From Psococerastis gibbosa (Eukaryota; Arthropoda; Insecta; Psocodea; Psocidae), in assembly GCA_963971405.1 (NCBI GenBank), contig OZ020491.1:25104855-25168854 (forward strand): 64,000 bases of DNA, given 5' to 3'. The translations under genes and the position numbers were made by a program. The notes under the pieces were generated by a model. That model saw only the letters and a program-made list of their open reading frames with translations, was not told the origin of the DNA and searched no databases. Positions 62,870-64,000 of the stretch are shown here, piece by piece (within the stretch, counting starts at the first letter, position 1; each line of letters starts with the position of its first letter).

Positions 62870-63070
62870 TCTTGTAGAGAAGTGGTACAGACTCCGACTT
62901 TCACCTGAAAGGGTGATGGTTCGAGTCCCACACTGGCTACATTTTCTGGCCATGCTTCGGAGGGCATGTAAAGCAGGCGGTCCCGGCTCAGCCTAGTTGA
63001 GTGTAAGGGAGGGCTTTACAGCCCTAACTCCGCTAAGTTGGCTTAGTAATACAATAGAACAACAAAAAGT
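62870..63070 (+). repeat. tRNA-derived SINE family S1
   Basis: Well-preserved copy: 'gtggtacagactccgacttt', 'ggttcgagtcccacactggc', 'cggagggcatgtaaagcagg', 'gttggcttagtaatac', then a short A-rich end. Confidence 0.85.
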
Positions 63071-63595
63071 CAAGATTTTTTTAAATCTACTTACTTACTG
63101 TCGTCTGTTGTCCCATTCCGTGTAGGTGTAGGGGGGGGGGGGTGGATAAGGCACTGATTCATTATATTGATAAATCTCAACACGCTGACTGCTTTCAGAA
63201 GCAGCCATCTGCCAATACATGTGTTTAGGCTTAGTAAAACATAAGTCGAAATGAGTCTGACACTGTCGCCACTGCATAGAATTAAATTTAATTAAAATTA
63301 ACGTTTCATTGAGAGTTGATGTAAATAGAATGACAATATGCATCTGCATCAGGCGACACCGACCTCTACCGTACTGTCGAGTCTCTTGGCTTAGTATCCA
63401 AACAACGAATTGCGCCAATTATTATCAAGTCCGAACAGCAAAAGAAATTAAAGTGGCGTTGGGTCTGTGCCAAATGAAATCGGTTTTTAGCTGAAGGCTC
63501 CATGGAACAAGAGGGTGGAAAAATTCAATTGTCTCTTGTGTAAAACGTTGCGCTGTTCTGGTTTTATTGGTAGAAAAAAATTGTGGTTGTGGATA

Positions 63596-63833
63596 GGGCA
63601 GGCCCGTAGCCAGCCCCCCCCCCTTCGAAATTTCTTGGCTTTATACTAGATTGATTTGAGCTATCCCAGACGTGACTTTTATTACATATTGTACTAGAAG
63701 CTCGCAGTACCCCCCCCCCCCCCCCAATTCCATGACCTTTCTCTAGGTTGACTTAAACTTTCCAGACGTGTGACTTTTAATACATATTGTACCAGAGCCC
63801 CCCCCCCCCCCATAAAAATTCTGGTTACGGGCC
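63596..63833. mobile_element. MITE with CAGGCCCGTAGCCAG ends
   Basis: CAGGCCCGTAGCCAGCCCCC at the left and 'tctggttacgggcctg' at the right are inverted repeats next to C runs. The interior has an internal direct repeat: 'gacttttattacatattgta' and 'gacttttaatacatattgta', each followed by a long C run. Confidence 0.75.
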
Positions 63834-63892
63834 TGACATTACTACCCATATAGCTGCCTGAAGATTAAGTAAGGACTGGACTGGAGGGGCAA

Positions 63893-63960
63893 GGCCGTAG
63901 CCAAGGGGGGGGGGGTTCATGGGGGTTCCCCCCGAAAAAAAATCCTGGCTACGGCCTTGG
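63893..63960. mobile_element. miniature MITE of the same end family
   Basis: Only 68 bases: 'aaggccgtagccaagggg' faces 'aatcctggctacggccttgg', with G runs between. It is essentially two ends joined together. Confidence 0.75.
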
Positions 63961-64000
63961 ATAGGGGCCCTCTACCCTGACTTTATTACCACAAATTCAT

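Noticed and set aside
1-64000. CRISPR array or clustered defence genes
   Set aside because: Direct repeats here are dispersed elements or microsatellites with no regular spacers, and the genes are eukaryotic with introns.

Overview
This window is animal nuclear DNA. Its genes are split by GT-AG introns and code for animal proteins: a WASP-family actin regulator, a P-type lectin sorting receptor and an F-box/LRR protein. It is AT-rich, most of its length is interspersed repeats, and the only WASP gene seen is of the invertebrate single-gene type. An invertebrate, possibly an arthropod, fits best. I cannot name the species from the sequence.

Layout. Positions 1-17,433 hold no intact gene: LINE fragments, three tRNA-like or SINE-like repeat families, a 2.0 kb PIF/Harbinger transposon relic (5,489-7,504) and many MITEs. 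From 17,435 to 34,085 (+) lies a seven-exon gene for a cation-dependent mannose-6-phosphate receptor-like protein (modelled at 340 aa). Its 9.4 kb second intron contains a complete intronless F-box/LRR gene on the same strand (25,310-26,926, 538 aa). Positions 34,086-42,215 are repeats. From 42,225 to 49,982 (+) lies a seven-exon WASp gene (modelled at 480 aa) with WH1, basic-CRIB, proline-rich, WH2-WH2, central and acidic regions. From 49,983 to the end there is the WASp 3' flank, with a tandemly repeated 3' terminus, and then repeats; one possible orphan exon lies at 56,496-56,714.

The three genes have no obvious joint pathway. One sorts luminal cargo between Golgi and endosomes, one probably recruits substrates to an SCF ubiquitin ligase, and one drives Arp2/3-dependent actin branching. 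All exon joins were worked out by hand from splice sites, reading phase and family similarity, so both multi-exon models need transcript confirmation.

The most distinctive content is the repeat landscape. At least 18 elements share an AGGCG...TTCCAC terminal signature. They are built from concentric inverted-repeat layers (terminal, middle, core) that recur in different combinations, as if modules were exchanged or elements repeatedly nested and then moved as composites. I found no CRISPR array, operon-like defence cluster or other prokaryotic-type system.
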